Assembly (NCBI GenBank): GCA_964196325.1
Contig: CAXMST010000121.1
Coordinates: 1 to 10,042 of the forward strand
Source: CAXMST01 sp964196325
Lineage (GTDB): Bacteria > Actinomycetota > Thermoleophilia > Solirubrobacterales > 70-9
DNA length: 10,042 nucleotides
Reading direction: 5' to 3'
Shown in pieces: positions 1 through 6,880 of this stretch. The notes under the pieces were generated by a model. That model made no database searches and had not been told where the DNA came from. It saw nothing but the letters and a program-made list of their open reading frames with translations. The number at the start of each line of letters is the position of its first letter. The first letter of the stretch is position 1. The position numbers and the translations under genes were made by a program.

Positions 1-524
1 TAGACCCGCCAGGGGCGCTCGCACTCCTCTCGGACAACCTTCTCCGAGAGGTGCTTGGTCTCGAAGTAGGGGTGGTTCTCGACCTCCTGGGCCTCGACGA
101 ACATCGACTCATGGAAGGTGCCCTTGAACAAGCCCGCGGCCGCAATCGAGGAGGTCATGTGAAACCGGCCGGCCTCAACCGCGTGCGCGAACTCGACGAC
201 GTGACGCGTTCCCTCGACGTTGGCGACCCGCTGCGATTCGGCGTCGGCCTCCATGTCGTAGATCGCGGCCAGGTGAAAGAGATGGTCGATCTCACCCTTC
301 ATCGATTCGACCTGGGCCGCATCGATCCCGAGTCCGGGCTGCGAGAGGTCCCCGACGACCGGAACGATCCTCCCCTCTTCCGCGACCCATGCGGAAATCT
401 GCTCCTCTAACCGCCCCCTCGATCCCTCGCGTACGAGCAAGTAGATCTTGCCCTCGCGATCCAGCAGCTGCCCGACGAGGTTCCGGCCAATGAATCCGGT
501 CGCACCGGTGACGAAATAGCCCAT
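1..524 (-). CDS. Extended SDR / NAD-dependent epimerase-like oxidoreductase, N-terminal part (3' end outside window)
   Basis: Reading the minus strand from an ATG at 524-522 gives 174 residues with no stop before the window edge, so the C-terminus is missing. The protein opens MGYFVTGATGFIGRNL, a Rossmann fold with the glycine motif TGATGFIG at residues 6-13, typical of extended short-chain dehydrogenases. GDL is at 58-60, HLAAIYD at 84-90, the active-site strand HMTSS at 122-126, and the catalytic YxxxK pair is Y153/K157 in YFETK. These place it among NAD(P)-dependent reductases/epimerases of the thioester-reductase-like or fatty acyl-CoA reductase type, but the substrate-binding half is not visible. 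The start is well supported by AGGAGG at 530-535, five bases upstream. It is divergent from the small zinc-ribbon gene at 580. The SDR fold is secure; the substrate is unknown. Confidence 0.85.
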   Translation of the reverse strand, partial: MGYFVTGATGFIGRNLVGQLLDREGKIYLLVREGSRGRLEEQISAWVAEEGRIVPVVGDLSQPGLGIDAAQVESMKGEIDHLFHLAAIYDMEADAESQRVANVEGTRHVVEFAHAVEAGRFHMTSSIAAAGLFKGTFHESMFVEAQEVENHPYFETKHLSEKVVREECERPWRV

Positions 525-528
525 GTTT

Positions 529-537
529 CCCTCCTCC
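529..537 (-). promoter_or_regulatory. Strong Shine-Dalgarno of the left SDR gene
   Basis: On the minus strand GGAGGAGGG lies at 537-529; its AGGAGG core (535-530) is five bases before the ATG at 524. It fixes the start of the SDR gene. It is the only clear ribosome binding site among the gene starts in the window, since the others follow a -10 box directly. Confidence 0.8.
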
Positions 538-566
538 AAGATTCCTGAACCGAACGGTACTGACCC

Positions 567-572
567 TACACT
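567..572 (+). promoter_or_regulatory. Putative leaderless promoter (-10 TACACT) of the zinc-ribbon gene
   Basis: TACACT at 567-572 matches the TAnnnT -10 pattern and ends seven bases before the GTG at 580, so transcription would begin at or next to the start codon. A weak -35-like CTGAAC lies at 545-550, 16 bases upstream. There is no Shine-Dalgarno before the GTG. The assignment rests on motif and spacing only. Confidence 0.45.
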
Positions 573-579
573 CTGCCGG

Positions 580-888
580 GTGAGCCTTCACGCCCACAAC
601 GCCGACGAGGATCCGATTCGGGTCAGCGGAGGGGTCAAGGTCACCGACCTCGGGTCCGAGCACCAACTCGTCCGCGACGGGGTCGAGCAGCTCGCGCACG
701 GCGCGCTGGTCTGCCCCGACTGCTCGATGCCGGTGCGGATCGAGGCGGCCGTTGGGGTAGGGGCGGAGCTCGACTGTGCCTACTGTGCGACGCGCGGTCC
801 GGCCCGCGAGTTCCTCGTACGCGACGTGTACGACACGCCGGCGAACGAGGTCCTGCTGATCGCCCGCCTCAGAGCCGCTGCGATCTAG
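580..888 (+). CDS. Small zinc-ribbon protein of unknown function
   Basis: An open frame of 102 residues from GTG 580 to TAG 888. It contains a four-cysteine zinc-ribbon pattern, CPDC at 45-48 and CAYC at 66-69, spaced by 17 residues. Around it lie a strand-rich N-terminal part and a C-terminal segment REFLVRDVYDTPANE. I do not recognise the family. An in-frame ATG at 523 would add 19 residues but would overlap the start codon of the divergent SDR gene and has no ribosome binding site. The GTG follows a -10 box at the same spacing as another gene here and is preferred. No transmembrane segment or signal peptide is seen. A structural zinc-binding or nucleic-acid-binding role is possible but only a guess. 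Confidence 0.65.
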   Translation: MSLHAHNADEDPIRVSGGVKVTDLGSEHQLVRDGVEQLAHGALVCPDCSMPVRIEAAVGVGAELDCAYCATRGPAREFLVRDVYDTPANEVLLIARLRAAAI

Positions 889-958
889 GCCTCCGACGCG
901 CGCGGCGATCGCCGGTCCGGACGGGATCTCGCGCGTCGCTGCCCAGCGCGGGGCCTAG
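885..958 (+). other. Inverted repeat around the stop codon of the zinc-ribbon gene, possible terminator
   Basis: CTAGGCC at 885-891 pairs perfectly with GGCCTAG at 952-958; one wobble and one further pair extend the stem to nine. The loop of about 56 bases holds its own palindrome GGCGATCGCC. The left arm includes the TAG stop (886-888). There is no T-run afterwards, so a terminator role is weakly supported. Confidence 0.3.
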
Positions 959-984
959 TCGTGCCGCCGAGCGCGCGCAATGCC

Positions 985-990
985 TATAGT
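985..990 (+). promoter_or_regulatory. Possible second -10 box (TATAGT) upstream of kgd
   Basis: TATAGT at 985-990 is the closest match to the TATAAT consensus that I noticed in the window. If used, transcription would start near 997 and give a leader of about 40 bases before ATG 1038, without a Shine-Dalgarno. No convincing -35 lies 16-18 bases upstream. Confidence 0.35.
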
Positions 991-1003
991 CAGACAAACA
1001 CTG

Positions 1004-1032
1004 TGAACAGCCGCGACTACCCCCTCTAGAGT
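1004..1032 (+). promoter_or_regulatory. Putative kgd promoter: -35 TGAACA, -10 TAGAGT
   Basis: TGAACA (1004-1009) resembles TTGACA, and TAGAGT (1027-1032) is a TAnnnT -10 box. The spacer is exactly 17 bases. The -10 ends five bases before ATG 1038, so the start codon would be at or almost at the 5' end of the transcript. No Shine-Dalgarno is present. Confidence 0.5.
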
Positions 1033-1037
1033 CCGGA

Positions 1038-4000
1038 ATGCCGACCACCGGGACGATCCAGGTCGAGATGCCCGCCATGGGCGAGTCGGTCACCGGGGGA
1101 ACCGTGCTCGAGTGGATGGTCGCTGTCGGCGACACTGTGGTCGAGGGCGACACCGTCGTCGAGGTCTCGACCGACAAGGTCGACGCCGAGGTGCCCGCCC
1201 CGATCAGCGGCACGCTCACCGAGATCCTCAAGCAACCCGACGACGACGTGCAGGTCGGTGAGGCCCTTGCCACGATCGAGCCCGGCCCGGGACCCAAGCC
1301 CTCCGCCGACGGCGAGCCAACCACAACGGCCGAGGGCGGAGGGAGCGGCGCCGGCGAGGCGGGCGGCGAAGAGATCGAGATCACGATGCCCGAAATGGGT
1401 GAGTCGGTCACCGAAGGGACCGTGCTCGAATACAGGGTCGCGGCGGGCGACAGCGTGGCCGAGGGCGACACCATCGTCGAGGTCTCAACCGACAAGGTCG
1501 ACGCCGAGGTGCCCTCGCCCGCCGAGGGCACTGTGCTCGAGCTGCTCAAGGCCGAGGACGACACCGTGGTCGTCGGCGAGGCGCTCGCAAGGCTGAAGAC
1601 CGGTGCCGGCGTGCCCGCCGCAAGCAGCAATGGCGGCGGCTCCGACGGCGCCACCGCAGCCAGCTCAGACGGCTCCGACGAGCCGGTCCTCGACGAGGAC
1701 GGCCGGGCGACACCGCTGGCGCGCCGCGCGGCGGCTGACAAGGGCATCAGCCTGACCGGCGTAGAGGGCAGCGGCGAGGCCGGCAAGATCACCAAGGACG
1801 ACGTGCTGGCCACGGCCGACGGCGCCGGCAACGGAGCGGCCCCGGCGCCCGAGGCAGCCAAGCGCCTGCGGGGACCGGCGGCGATGCTCGCCAAGGCGAT
1901 GAACGAGAGTCTCTCGACGCCGACCGCGACCTCCTTCCGGACGCTCCCGGTAGACACGATCTGGGCCAAGCGCAAGGCCCTGAACGGGGCCCTTGCAGAG
2001 CGCGGGATGAAGGTCTCGTTCACCCACCTGATCGCCTGGGCGATCGTCGAGGCCGGCAAGCGCTGGCCGGTGATGGCGGGCGGCTACGCCGAACTGGACG
2101 GCAAGCCCCACCTGATCGAGAGCGAGCACATCAACCTCGGGATCGCGGTGGACGTCGAGCGCAAGGACGGCTCGCGGGCGCTGATGGTGCCCACCATCAA
2201 GGGCGCGGACAGCTTCGACTTCAAGGGCTTCCACTCCTCCTACGAGGAGTTGATCAGCAAGACCCGCGAGAACAACCTGACGGCCGATGACTTTTTGGGA
2301 ACCAACGTCACCTTGACCAACCCGGGCGGGATCGGCACGGTTGCCTCGGTCCCGAGGTTGATGAGCGGTCAGGGCACGATCATCGCGACCGGTTCGATCG
2401 CCTACCCGCCCGAGTGGGCGCACGCTTCGGCCGACCGCCTGAAGATGCTCGGGGTCTCCCGGGTGATGACGATGACATCGACCTACGACCATCGGATCAT
2501 TCAAGGTGCGGAGTCCGGCAACTTCCTCAAGGCGCTGGACGAGTTGCTGCAGGGCGGCGGCGACTTCTACGAGAAGGCCGCCGAGAATCTCGGGGTCGAG
2601 GCCTCGGTGGTGACCAACGCCCATCCCGAATCCGCCTCTGCACCACCCCTGTCGCCCAGCGCCGGCCCGAGTGCCGCCGCCGTCCCCGCGGCGACCCCCG
2701 CCGCTCCGGACGAGGAGCTGCTGCAAGGCGTCCAGGCTGCGACCTCCCTGCTCAAGGCGTTCCGAACCCACGGGCACCTCGCGGCCAATCTCAATCCGCT
2801 CGGCGGCGACGGCAAGGGCGACCCGGCTCTGCAGCCCGAGAACCTGAACCTGACGCCGGAGCTGATGGGTCGGATTCCGGCGTCAATCCTGCGACTCGGC
2901 GTCAGCGGCGAGACGCTGCTCGACGTCCTGCCGCGGATGCGCGCCGCCTACTGCGGAGGGATCGCCTACCAGATCGAGCATCTCTCCTCCCACCAGCAGC
3001 GGATGTGGCTGCGGGAGATGATCGAGACCGGCGGCCACCGCAGAGCGCTCGAGCCGGAGGAGAAGCGGGAGCTGTTGGGCCGGCTGGTCGAGGTGTTCCA
3101 GTTCGAGCGCTTCCTGCAGAAGGCCTACCTGGGTCAGAAGGTGTTCTCGATCGAGGGCCTCGACACGACCGTGCCGATGATCGATGAGATCGCGGCGCTG
3201 GCCAATCGCGACGGGGCCGAGGAGGTCGTGATCGGAATGGCCCATCGTGGCCGGCTGAGCGTGCTCGCGCACAATCTCGGCCGCTCGCTACAGTCGATCA
3301 TGGCGGAGTTCGAGGGTGCGAAGGCGCTCGATGCGGTCAAGCGCAATAACGCCCTGCGACACGGCGGCACCGGCGACGTCAAGTACCACCACGGCGCCGA
3401 GGGCATGCTGGAGACCGCGACCGGCGAGATCAAGGTTCGGCTCTACCCGAACCCCTCGCACCTGGAGTTCGTCGACCCGGTGGTGACCGGCGCCGCCCGA
3501 GCCGCCCAGACGGCCCACTCAGGGCCCGTGCTGAGCCACGATCCGAAGCTTGCGGTGCCGGTTCTGCTGCACGGCGACGCGGCTTTCCCAGGGCAGGGAG
3601 TGGTCGCCGAGACCTTCAACCTCCAATCGCTGATCGGCTACGCGACCGGGGGCACGATCCACATCATCACCGACAACCAGGTGGGCTTCACCACCAACCC
3701 GTTCGAGGGCCGCTCAACCCCGTATGCGTCCGACATGGCAAAGGGCTTCAACGTGCCGATCATCCACGTCAACGCCGACGACGCCGAGAACTGCATCGCG
3801 GCTGTCCGGCTGGCAATGGAGTACCGCAAGAAGTGGGGTCGGGACGTCGTGATCGACCTGATCGGCTACCGCCGCTACGGCCACAACGAGACCGACGAGC
3901 CCGCCTACACCCAGCCGAAGATGGCCAGCCAGATCAAGAAACACCCACCGGTCAGCGAGCTCTACGCGACGACCCTGCTCGAGCAGGGTGTCGTCAACCG

Positions 4001-5318
4001 CGAGGACGTCGAGGGGAACGGCGGCGGTCGGCGAGACCAACTGAGCGGGATCCACAAGGACCTGAAGCGCAAGCTCGCGCGCGGCGAGTTCGAGGATCCC
4101 ACCGTGGTCGGAACGGGGACGGGCGAGCTCGACCGGACCAAGAGCCCCGACGTTGAGACCAAGGTCTCGGCGAAGCGGCTGCAGGCCCTGAACCAGGAGC
4201 TACTCGCCGTGCCCGACAGCTTCACCATGCACAAGAAGCTGCGCAAGCCGCTGCTCAAGCGGCTCGACGTGCTCGAGGAGGGACCGATCGAGTACGGCCA
4301 TGCGGAGTCGTTGGCCTTCGCCTCACTGCTCACCGAGGGCACCCACATCCGGCTCACCGGTCAGGACGTCGAGCGTGGCACCTTCTCCCATCGGCATCTC
4401 GTCCTGCACGACGAGAAGACCGGGCTCCGCTACGCGCCGATCCAGAACCTCTCCGGAGCCCTGGCCCCGTTCGAGGTCCATAACTCGCCTCTCTCCGAGC
4501 AGGCCTGCCTCGGCTTCGAGTACGGCTACTCAGCGGCGTCGAACGAAAGCCTGATCCTCTGGGAGGCCCAGTTCGGCGACTTCGGCAACTCCGCCCAGGT
4601 GATCATCGACAGCTTCATCTCCTCGGCGGAGTCGAAGTGGGGCCAAGCCACCCGCCTCACCCTGCTTCTTCCCCACGGCTACGAGGGCTCGGGCCCGGAG
4701 CATTCCAGCGCACGAATTGAGCGCTTTCTACAGCTCGCCGCGGAGGGCAACATGCGGCTTGCGAACCCGACCACCGCCGGCCAGTACTTCCATCTGCTCC
4801 GGCGCCAGGCCCGGATCGCCAAGGCCCGCCCCCTGGTGGTCTTCACTCCTAAGGGTCTGCTGCGTCTGCCCGATGCGGCGTCACAGCTCGGCGACCTGAG
4901 CGACGGGCGCTTCGAGTTCGTTCTCGACGATCCGCGCGCTCCCCAGCGAGCCGCCGAGATCAAGCGCGTGGTGCTCTGCTCGGGCAAGGTCTACTACGAC
5001 CTCGAAAACCACGACCGTCGCGACGCCGCCGAGAGCGTCGCCGTGGCCCGGGTCGAGCTGATCTACCCGTTCGCAAAGACTCAGATCCGCGAGCTGATCG
5101 CCTCGTACCCGAACCTGACCGAGCTGATCTGGCTGCAGGAGGAGCCCAAGAACATGGGCTGCTGGTCGGTCATGTCCCGACGGCTCCCGGACCTGCTCCC
5201 CGACGGCGTCGAGTTCCGCTACATCGGCCGGCCCGAGCGCGCCAGCCCCTCGGAGGGCTACCCCGCCGCGCACCGCTCCGAACAGGAGCGGATCGTGCTC
5301 ACCGCGCTAACCCGCTGA
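1038..5318 (+). CDS. kgd: Multifunctional 2-oxoglutarate dehydrogenase: two lipoyl domains + E3-binding domain + E2 + E1 in one chain
   Basis: 1426 residues converting 2-oxoglutarate to succinyl-CoA (E1 decarboxylation, E2 transfer to CoA) in the TCA cycle; cytosolic. Domain order: lipoyl 1 (about 7-81, lipoyl-lysine K47 in STDKVDAEVP); Gly/Pro linker; lipoyl 2 (113-187, K153); linker; peripheral-subunit-binding domain (about 224-258, ATPLARRAAADKG), the docking site for Lpd; E2 acyltransferase (about 275-525, catalytic H485 in TYDHRIIQG); Ala/Pro linker; E1 (about 558-1426). E1 shows MAHRGRL (734-740), HHGAEG (784-789), and GDAAF with Mg-TPP ligand D847. It also shows NQVGFTT with ligand N880, H949 in YGHNETDEP, WEAQFGDF (1175-1182) and H1222 in GPEHSSAR. 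Relative to mycobacterial Kgd (about 1230 residues, from memory) it is about 200 longer, all at the N-terminus. It starts at ATG 1038, just after a -10 box. No frameshift is seen. Confidence 0.95.
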   Translation: MPTTGTIQVEMPAMGESVTGGTVLEWMVAVGDTVVEGDTVVEVSTDKVDAEVPAPISGTLTEILKQPDDDVQVGEALATIEPGPGPKPSADGEPTTTAEGGGSGAGEAGGEEIEITMPEMGESVTEGTVLEYRVAAGDSVAEGDTIVEVSTDKVDAEVPSPAEGTVLELLKAEDDTVVVGEALARLKTGAGVPAASSNGGGSDGATAASSDGSDEPVLDEDGRATPLARRAAADKGISLTGVEGSGEAGKITKDDVLATADGAGNGAAPAPEAAKRLRGPAAMLAKAMNESLSTPTATSFRTLPVDTIWAKRKALNGALAERGMKVSFTHLIAWAIVEAGKRWPVMAGGYAELDGKPHLIESEHINLGIAVDVERKDGSRALMVPTIKGADSFDFKGFHSSYEELISKTRENNLTADDFLGTNVTLTNPGGIGTVASVPRLMSGQGTIIATGSIAYPPEWAHASADRLKMLGVSRVMTMTSTYDHRIIQGAESGNFLKALDELLQGGGDFYEKAAENLGVEASVVTNAHPESASAPPLSPSAGPSAAAVPAATPAAPDEELLQGVQAATSLLKAFRTHGHLAANLNPLGGDGKGDPALQPENLNLTPELMGRIPASILRLGVSGETLLDVLPRMRAAYCGGIAYQIEHLSSHQQRMWLREMIETGGHRRALEPEEKRELLGRLVEVFQFERFLQKAYLGQKVFSIEGLDTTVPMIDEIAALANRDGAEEVVIGMAHRGRLSVLAHNLGRSLQSIMAEFEGAKALDAVKRNNALRHGGTGDVKYHHGAEGMLETATGEIKVRLYPNPSHLEFVDPVVTGAARAAQTAHSGPVLSHDPKLAVPVLLHGDAAFPGQGVVAETFNLQSLIGYATGGTIHIITDNQVGFTTNPFEGRSTPYASDMAKGFNVPIIHVNADDAENCIAAVRLAMEYRKKWGRDVVIDLIGYRRYGHNETDEPAYTQPKMASQIKKHPPVSELYATTLLEQGVVNREDVEGNGGGRRDQLSGIHKDLKRKLARGEFEDPTVVGTGTGELDRTKSPDVETKVSAKRLQALNQELLAVPDSFTMHKKLRKPLLKRLDVLEEGPIEYGHAESLAFASLLTEGTHIRLTGQDVERGTFSHRHLVLHDEKTGLRYAPIQNLSGALAPFEVHNSPLSEQACLGFEYGYSAASNESLILWEAQFGDFGNSAQVIIDSFISSAESKWGQATRLTLLLPHGYEGSGPEHSSARIERFLQLAAEGNMRLANPTTAGQYFHLLRRQARIAKARPLVVFTPKGLLRLPDAASQLGDLSDGRFEFVLDDPRAPQRAAEIKRVVLCSGKVYYDLENHDRRDAAESVAVARVELIYPFAKTQIRELIASYPNLTELIWLQEEPKNMGCWSVMSRRLPDLLPDGVEFRYIGRPERASPSEGYPAAHRSEQERIVLTALTR
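1143..1514 (+). repeat. Near-identical DNA repeat in the two lipoyl domains of kgd
   Basis: Bases 1143-1196 and 1461-1514 encode the core around the two lipoyl-lysines. They match at 52 of 54 positions (one g/a changes Val to Ile, one is silent). The whole domains agree at roughly two thirds of residues. The repeat unit is offset by 318 bases (106 codons). Confidence 0.85.
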
Positions 5319-5341
5319 TCCGCGCCCACGGTCGGGGTGCC

Positions 5342-5347
5342 TACCCT
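5342..5347 (+). promoter_or_regulatory. Putative leaderless promoter (-10 TACCCT) of the DUF3817 gene
   Basis: TACCCT at 5342-5347 ends seven bases before GTG 5355, the same spacing as at the zinc-ribbon gene. It lies in the 36-base gap after the kgd stop. No -35 is clear. It is the main reason for choosing GTG 5355 over the upstream in-frame GTG at 5337. Confidence 0.4.
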
Positions 5348-5354
5348 TTGGATC

Positions 5355-5717
5355 GTGAGCGAACCGGTCTCAGCAGCGGGAGAACGGGAGTTGCCCGCCC
5401 GCGCGCCCGGCCCCTTCTTCCCCTGGGTCAAGTGGGTCTCGCTGATCGAGCTCGCGGTCTTTGCCGGCTTGCTGACCGTCTGGCTGCTGCCCGGACTGGA
5501 GCAGCCGACCTTCTGGTTCGGCCTCGCGCACGGCCTTGGCTTCCTGCTGCTGTGCCTGATGATCTGGATCGCGGTCCTCCGACGCGAGGCCCCGTTCTGG
5601 CTACTTGCGGCCACGCTCACCCCGGTCGGCCCCCTCGGCAGCTCGATCGGCATCTCGTTCATCGAGCGTCGCGCAGCGCCGGACGCGGCGGCGGCCGCGG
5701 AGTACGAGCGCGCATAG
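5355..5717 (+). CDS. DUF3817-family small integral membrane protein
   Basis: 120 residues starting at GTG 5355. A short hydrophilic N-terminus of about 20 residues precedes three hydrophobic helices at about 24-46 (WVKWVSLIELAVFAGLL), 53-75 (FWFGLAHGLGFLLLC) and 79-103. A charged tail rich in Ala/Glu/Arg follows. The order of helices, the conserved-looking HG in helix 2 and the proline/glycine-rich third helix fit DUF3817, a bacterial membrane family of unknown function. An in-frame GTG at 5337 would add six residues but overlaps the -10 box; no Shine-Dalgarno precedes either. It sits 36 bases after kgd and 12 bases before the quinone oxidoreductase gene, on the same strand, so read-through from kgd is plausible. 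The function is unknown. Confidence 0.75.
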   Translation: MSEPVSAAGERELPARAPGPFFPWVKWVSLIELAVFAGLLTVWLLPGLEQPTFWFGLAHGLGFLLLCLMIWIAVLRREAPFWLLAATLTPVGPLGSSIGISFIERRAAPDAAAAAEYERA

Positions 5718-5720
5718 ACT
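5715..5720 (+). promoter_or_regulatory. Putative leaderless promoter (-10 TAGACT) of the quinone oxidoreductase gene
   Basis: TAGACT at 5715-5720 ends nine bases before ATG 5730. Its first three bases are the TAG stop codon of the DUF3817 gene. There is no Shine-Dalgarno in the 12-base gap and no clear -35 upstream, so this rests on spacing and the TAnnnT pattern. Confidence 0.4.
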
Positions 5721-5729
5721 GTCGCCCCG

Positions 5730-6677
5730 ATGCTGGCTGCCACGATCAGAGACGGAGAGATCGCCGTCGAGGAGCATCCAGACCCCGAGCCCGGCGCCGG
5801 TGAGTGCCTGGTCCGGATCCACGCTGCCGGCATCAACGGGGCCGACCTGCTGCAGCGACGCGGCCTGTACCCGGCGCCGGCCGGAGCGCCGGAGCTGATC
5901 CCGGGGCTCGAGCTCGCGGGCGTGGTCGAGGGCTGCGGAGAGGGGGCCACCCGCTTCGCCGCCGGGCAGAAGGTGATGGCGATCGTCGGCGGAGGCGGTC
6001 AGGCCGAGCTGGCGGTCGTCCACGAACGGCAACTGATGCTCGCCCCTGATCTGCCCTGGCCGCAGCTGGGCGGCCTTCCGGAGGTGTTCGGCACGGCCTA
6101 CGATGCGATCTTCAGCCAGTGCGGGCTGGGCCCCGGGGAGCGACTGCTGGTCCACGGTGGCGCCGGCGGGGTAGGGACCGCCGCGATTCAGCTAGGCGCG
6201 CTCGCGGGTGCTCGGGTCAGCGCCACTGTCCGCAACGAGGCCCTGCACGAGCAGGTGGCGGCACTGGGCGCCACGGTGATCGGTCCCGAGGGCTTCACCG
6301 ACGCCGGTCCCTTCGACGTGATCCTCGAGTTGGTCGGAGCCCCGAACCTGCCCGACGATGTGCGGGCCCTGGCCACCGGGGGACGCATCGTCGTGATCGG
6401 GATCGGGGCGGGCGCGAAGGCGGAGCTGAACCTGGCCGCGCTGATGGGCAAGCGCGGCTCGATCTCCGGATCCACGCTGCGCGCTCGCCCGCTCGAGGAA
6501 AAGGCCGCCCTGGCCCGCCGGCTGGAAGCGCAGGTGCTGCCGGGGATCGAGACCGGGAGACTGACGGTGCCGGTCGCGGCGCAGTTCCCGCTGGCCGAGG
6601 TCAGCGCCGCCTACGAGCGTTTCGCGGCCGGCGGCAAGCTCGGGAAGATCGTCCTGGAAAACCAGTCGGCGAGCTAA
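5730..6677 (+). CDS. NAD(P)H:quinone oxidoreductase, zeta-crystallin/QOR-type medium-chain reductase
   Basis: 315 residues, the normal length for the QOR family of zinc-free medium-chain dehydrogenase/reductases, which reduce quinones or activated alkenes with NADPH in the cytosol. The N-terminal GroES-like domain carries AGINGADLLQRRGLYP (33-48) and PGLELAGVVEG (58-68). This resembles bacterial QORs and human PIG3 (TP53I3). The Rossmann domain has GERLLVHGGAGGVGTAAIQL (136-155), close to the zeta-crystallin signature, followed by ATGGRIVVIG near residue 217. The zinc-binding cysteines of alcohol dehydrogenases are absent, as expected. The C-terminus ends KLGKIVLEN, the usual QOR ending. ATG 5730 lies 12 bases after the DUF3817 stop without a ribosome binding site. 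The physiological substrate cannot be told from sequence. Confidence 0.9.
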   Translation: MLAATIRDGEIAVEEHPDPEPGAGECLVRIHAAGINGADLLQRRGLYPAPAGAPELIPGLELAGVVEGCGEGATRFAAGQKVMAIVGGGGQAELAVVHERQLMLAPDLPWPQLGGLPEVFGTAYDAIFSQCGLGPGERLLVHGGAGGVGTAAIQLGALAGARVSATVRNEALHEQVAALGATVIGPEGFTDAGPFDVILELVGAPNLPDDVRALATGGRIVVIGIGAGAKAELNLAALMGKRGSISGSTLRARPLEEKAALARRLEAQVLPGIETGRLTVPVAAQFPLAEVSAAYERFAAGGKLGKIVLENQSAS

Positions 6678-6695
6678 ACGCGGGTAGGCGAGGCG

Positions 6696-6727
6696 GGGCC
6701 GCGGGAGGCAGGGGGTCCGCGCGGCCC
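6696..6727 (+). terminator. GC-rich hairpin after the quinone oxidoreductase gene
   Basis: GGGCCGCG (6696-6703) pairs perfectly with CGCGGCCC (6720-6727). Three more pairs (GGA/TCC) form past a bulged g, with a nine-base loop. It begins 18 bases after the TAA stop. There is no T-run, as in many high-GC actinobacterial terminators. Confidence 0.45.
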
Positions 6728-6738
6728 GCGCCACCGCC

Positions 6739-6774
6739 AGCGCGTCGGTAGCCAGGGAGGGATGCCGACGCGTT
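6739..6774. terminator. Second hairpin in the convergent gap, likely bidirectional
   Basis: CGCGTCGG (6741-6748) pairs with CCGACGCG (6765-6772). A-T and G-T pairs on both sides extend the stem to 12 positions (6739-6774), with a 12-base loop 6751-6762. It lies between the convergent quinone oxidoreductase and aconitase genes and could stop transcription from either side. Confidence 0.5.
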
Positions 6775-6845
6775 CACCCCCGGAGGCGGGACTGACCGGG
6801 AGCGAGCTTTAAGAATAGCTAGCTCGGCACCAATCATGCCTCACC

Positions 6846-6880
6846 CCACCCGCCCGTGTCAACAAACCGGCCGCGGGTGG
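6846..6880 (-). terminator. Hairpin directly after the aconitase stop codon
   Basis: CCACCCGC (6846-6853) pairs perfectly with GCGGGTGG (6873-6880). Inner CCG (6854-6856) and CGG (6868-6870) add three pairs past a two-base bulge. On the minus strand the stem starts one base after the TGA stop of acnA (6884-6882). No T-run follows. Its position suggests a terminator or a 3'-end-protecting hairpin for acnA. Confidence 0.5.

Noticed and set aside
51..410. 119-residue plus-strand open frame at the left edge
   Set aside because: Antisense to the SDR gene, which has a Rossmann motif, catalytic YxxxK and a good ribosome binding site.
523..579. ATG 523 as start of the zinc-ribbon gene
   Set aside because: It would overlap the ATG of the divergent SDR gene, has no ribosome binding site on the plus strand, and would include the -10 box at 567-572; GTG 580 fits better.
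869..2059. 396-residue minus-strand open frame opposite kgd
   Set aside because: It is Ser/Ala/Pro-rich low complexity, lies wholly antisense to the strongly supported lipoyl/E2 region, and is the kind of shadow frame expected at high GC.
1665..2777. 370-residue minus-strand open frame opposite kgd
   Set aside because: Antisense to the PSBD/E2 region; composition rich in Gly/Arg/Asp/Leu with no recognisable motif.
6803..6826. Small inverted repeat CGAGCT...AGCTCG as a fourth terminator
   Set aside because: Six pairs only with a 12-base loop and competing pairings through AGCTAGCT; too weak beside the three stronger hairpins.
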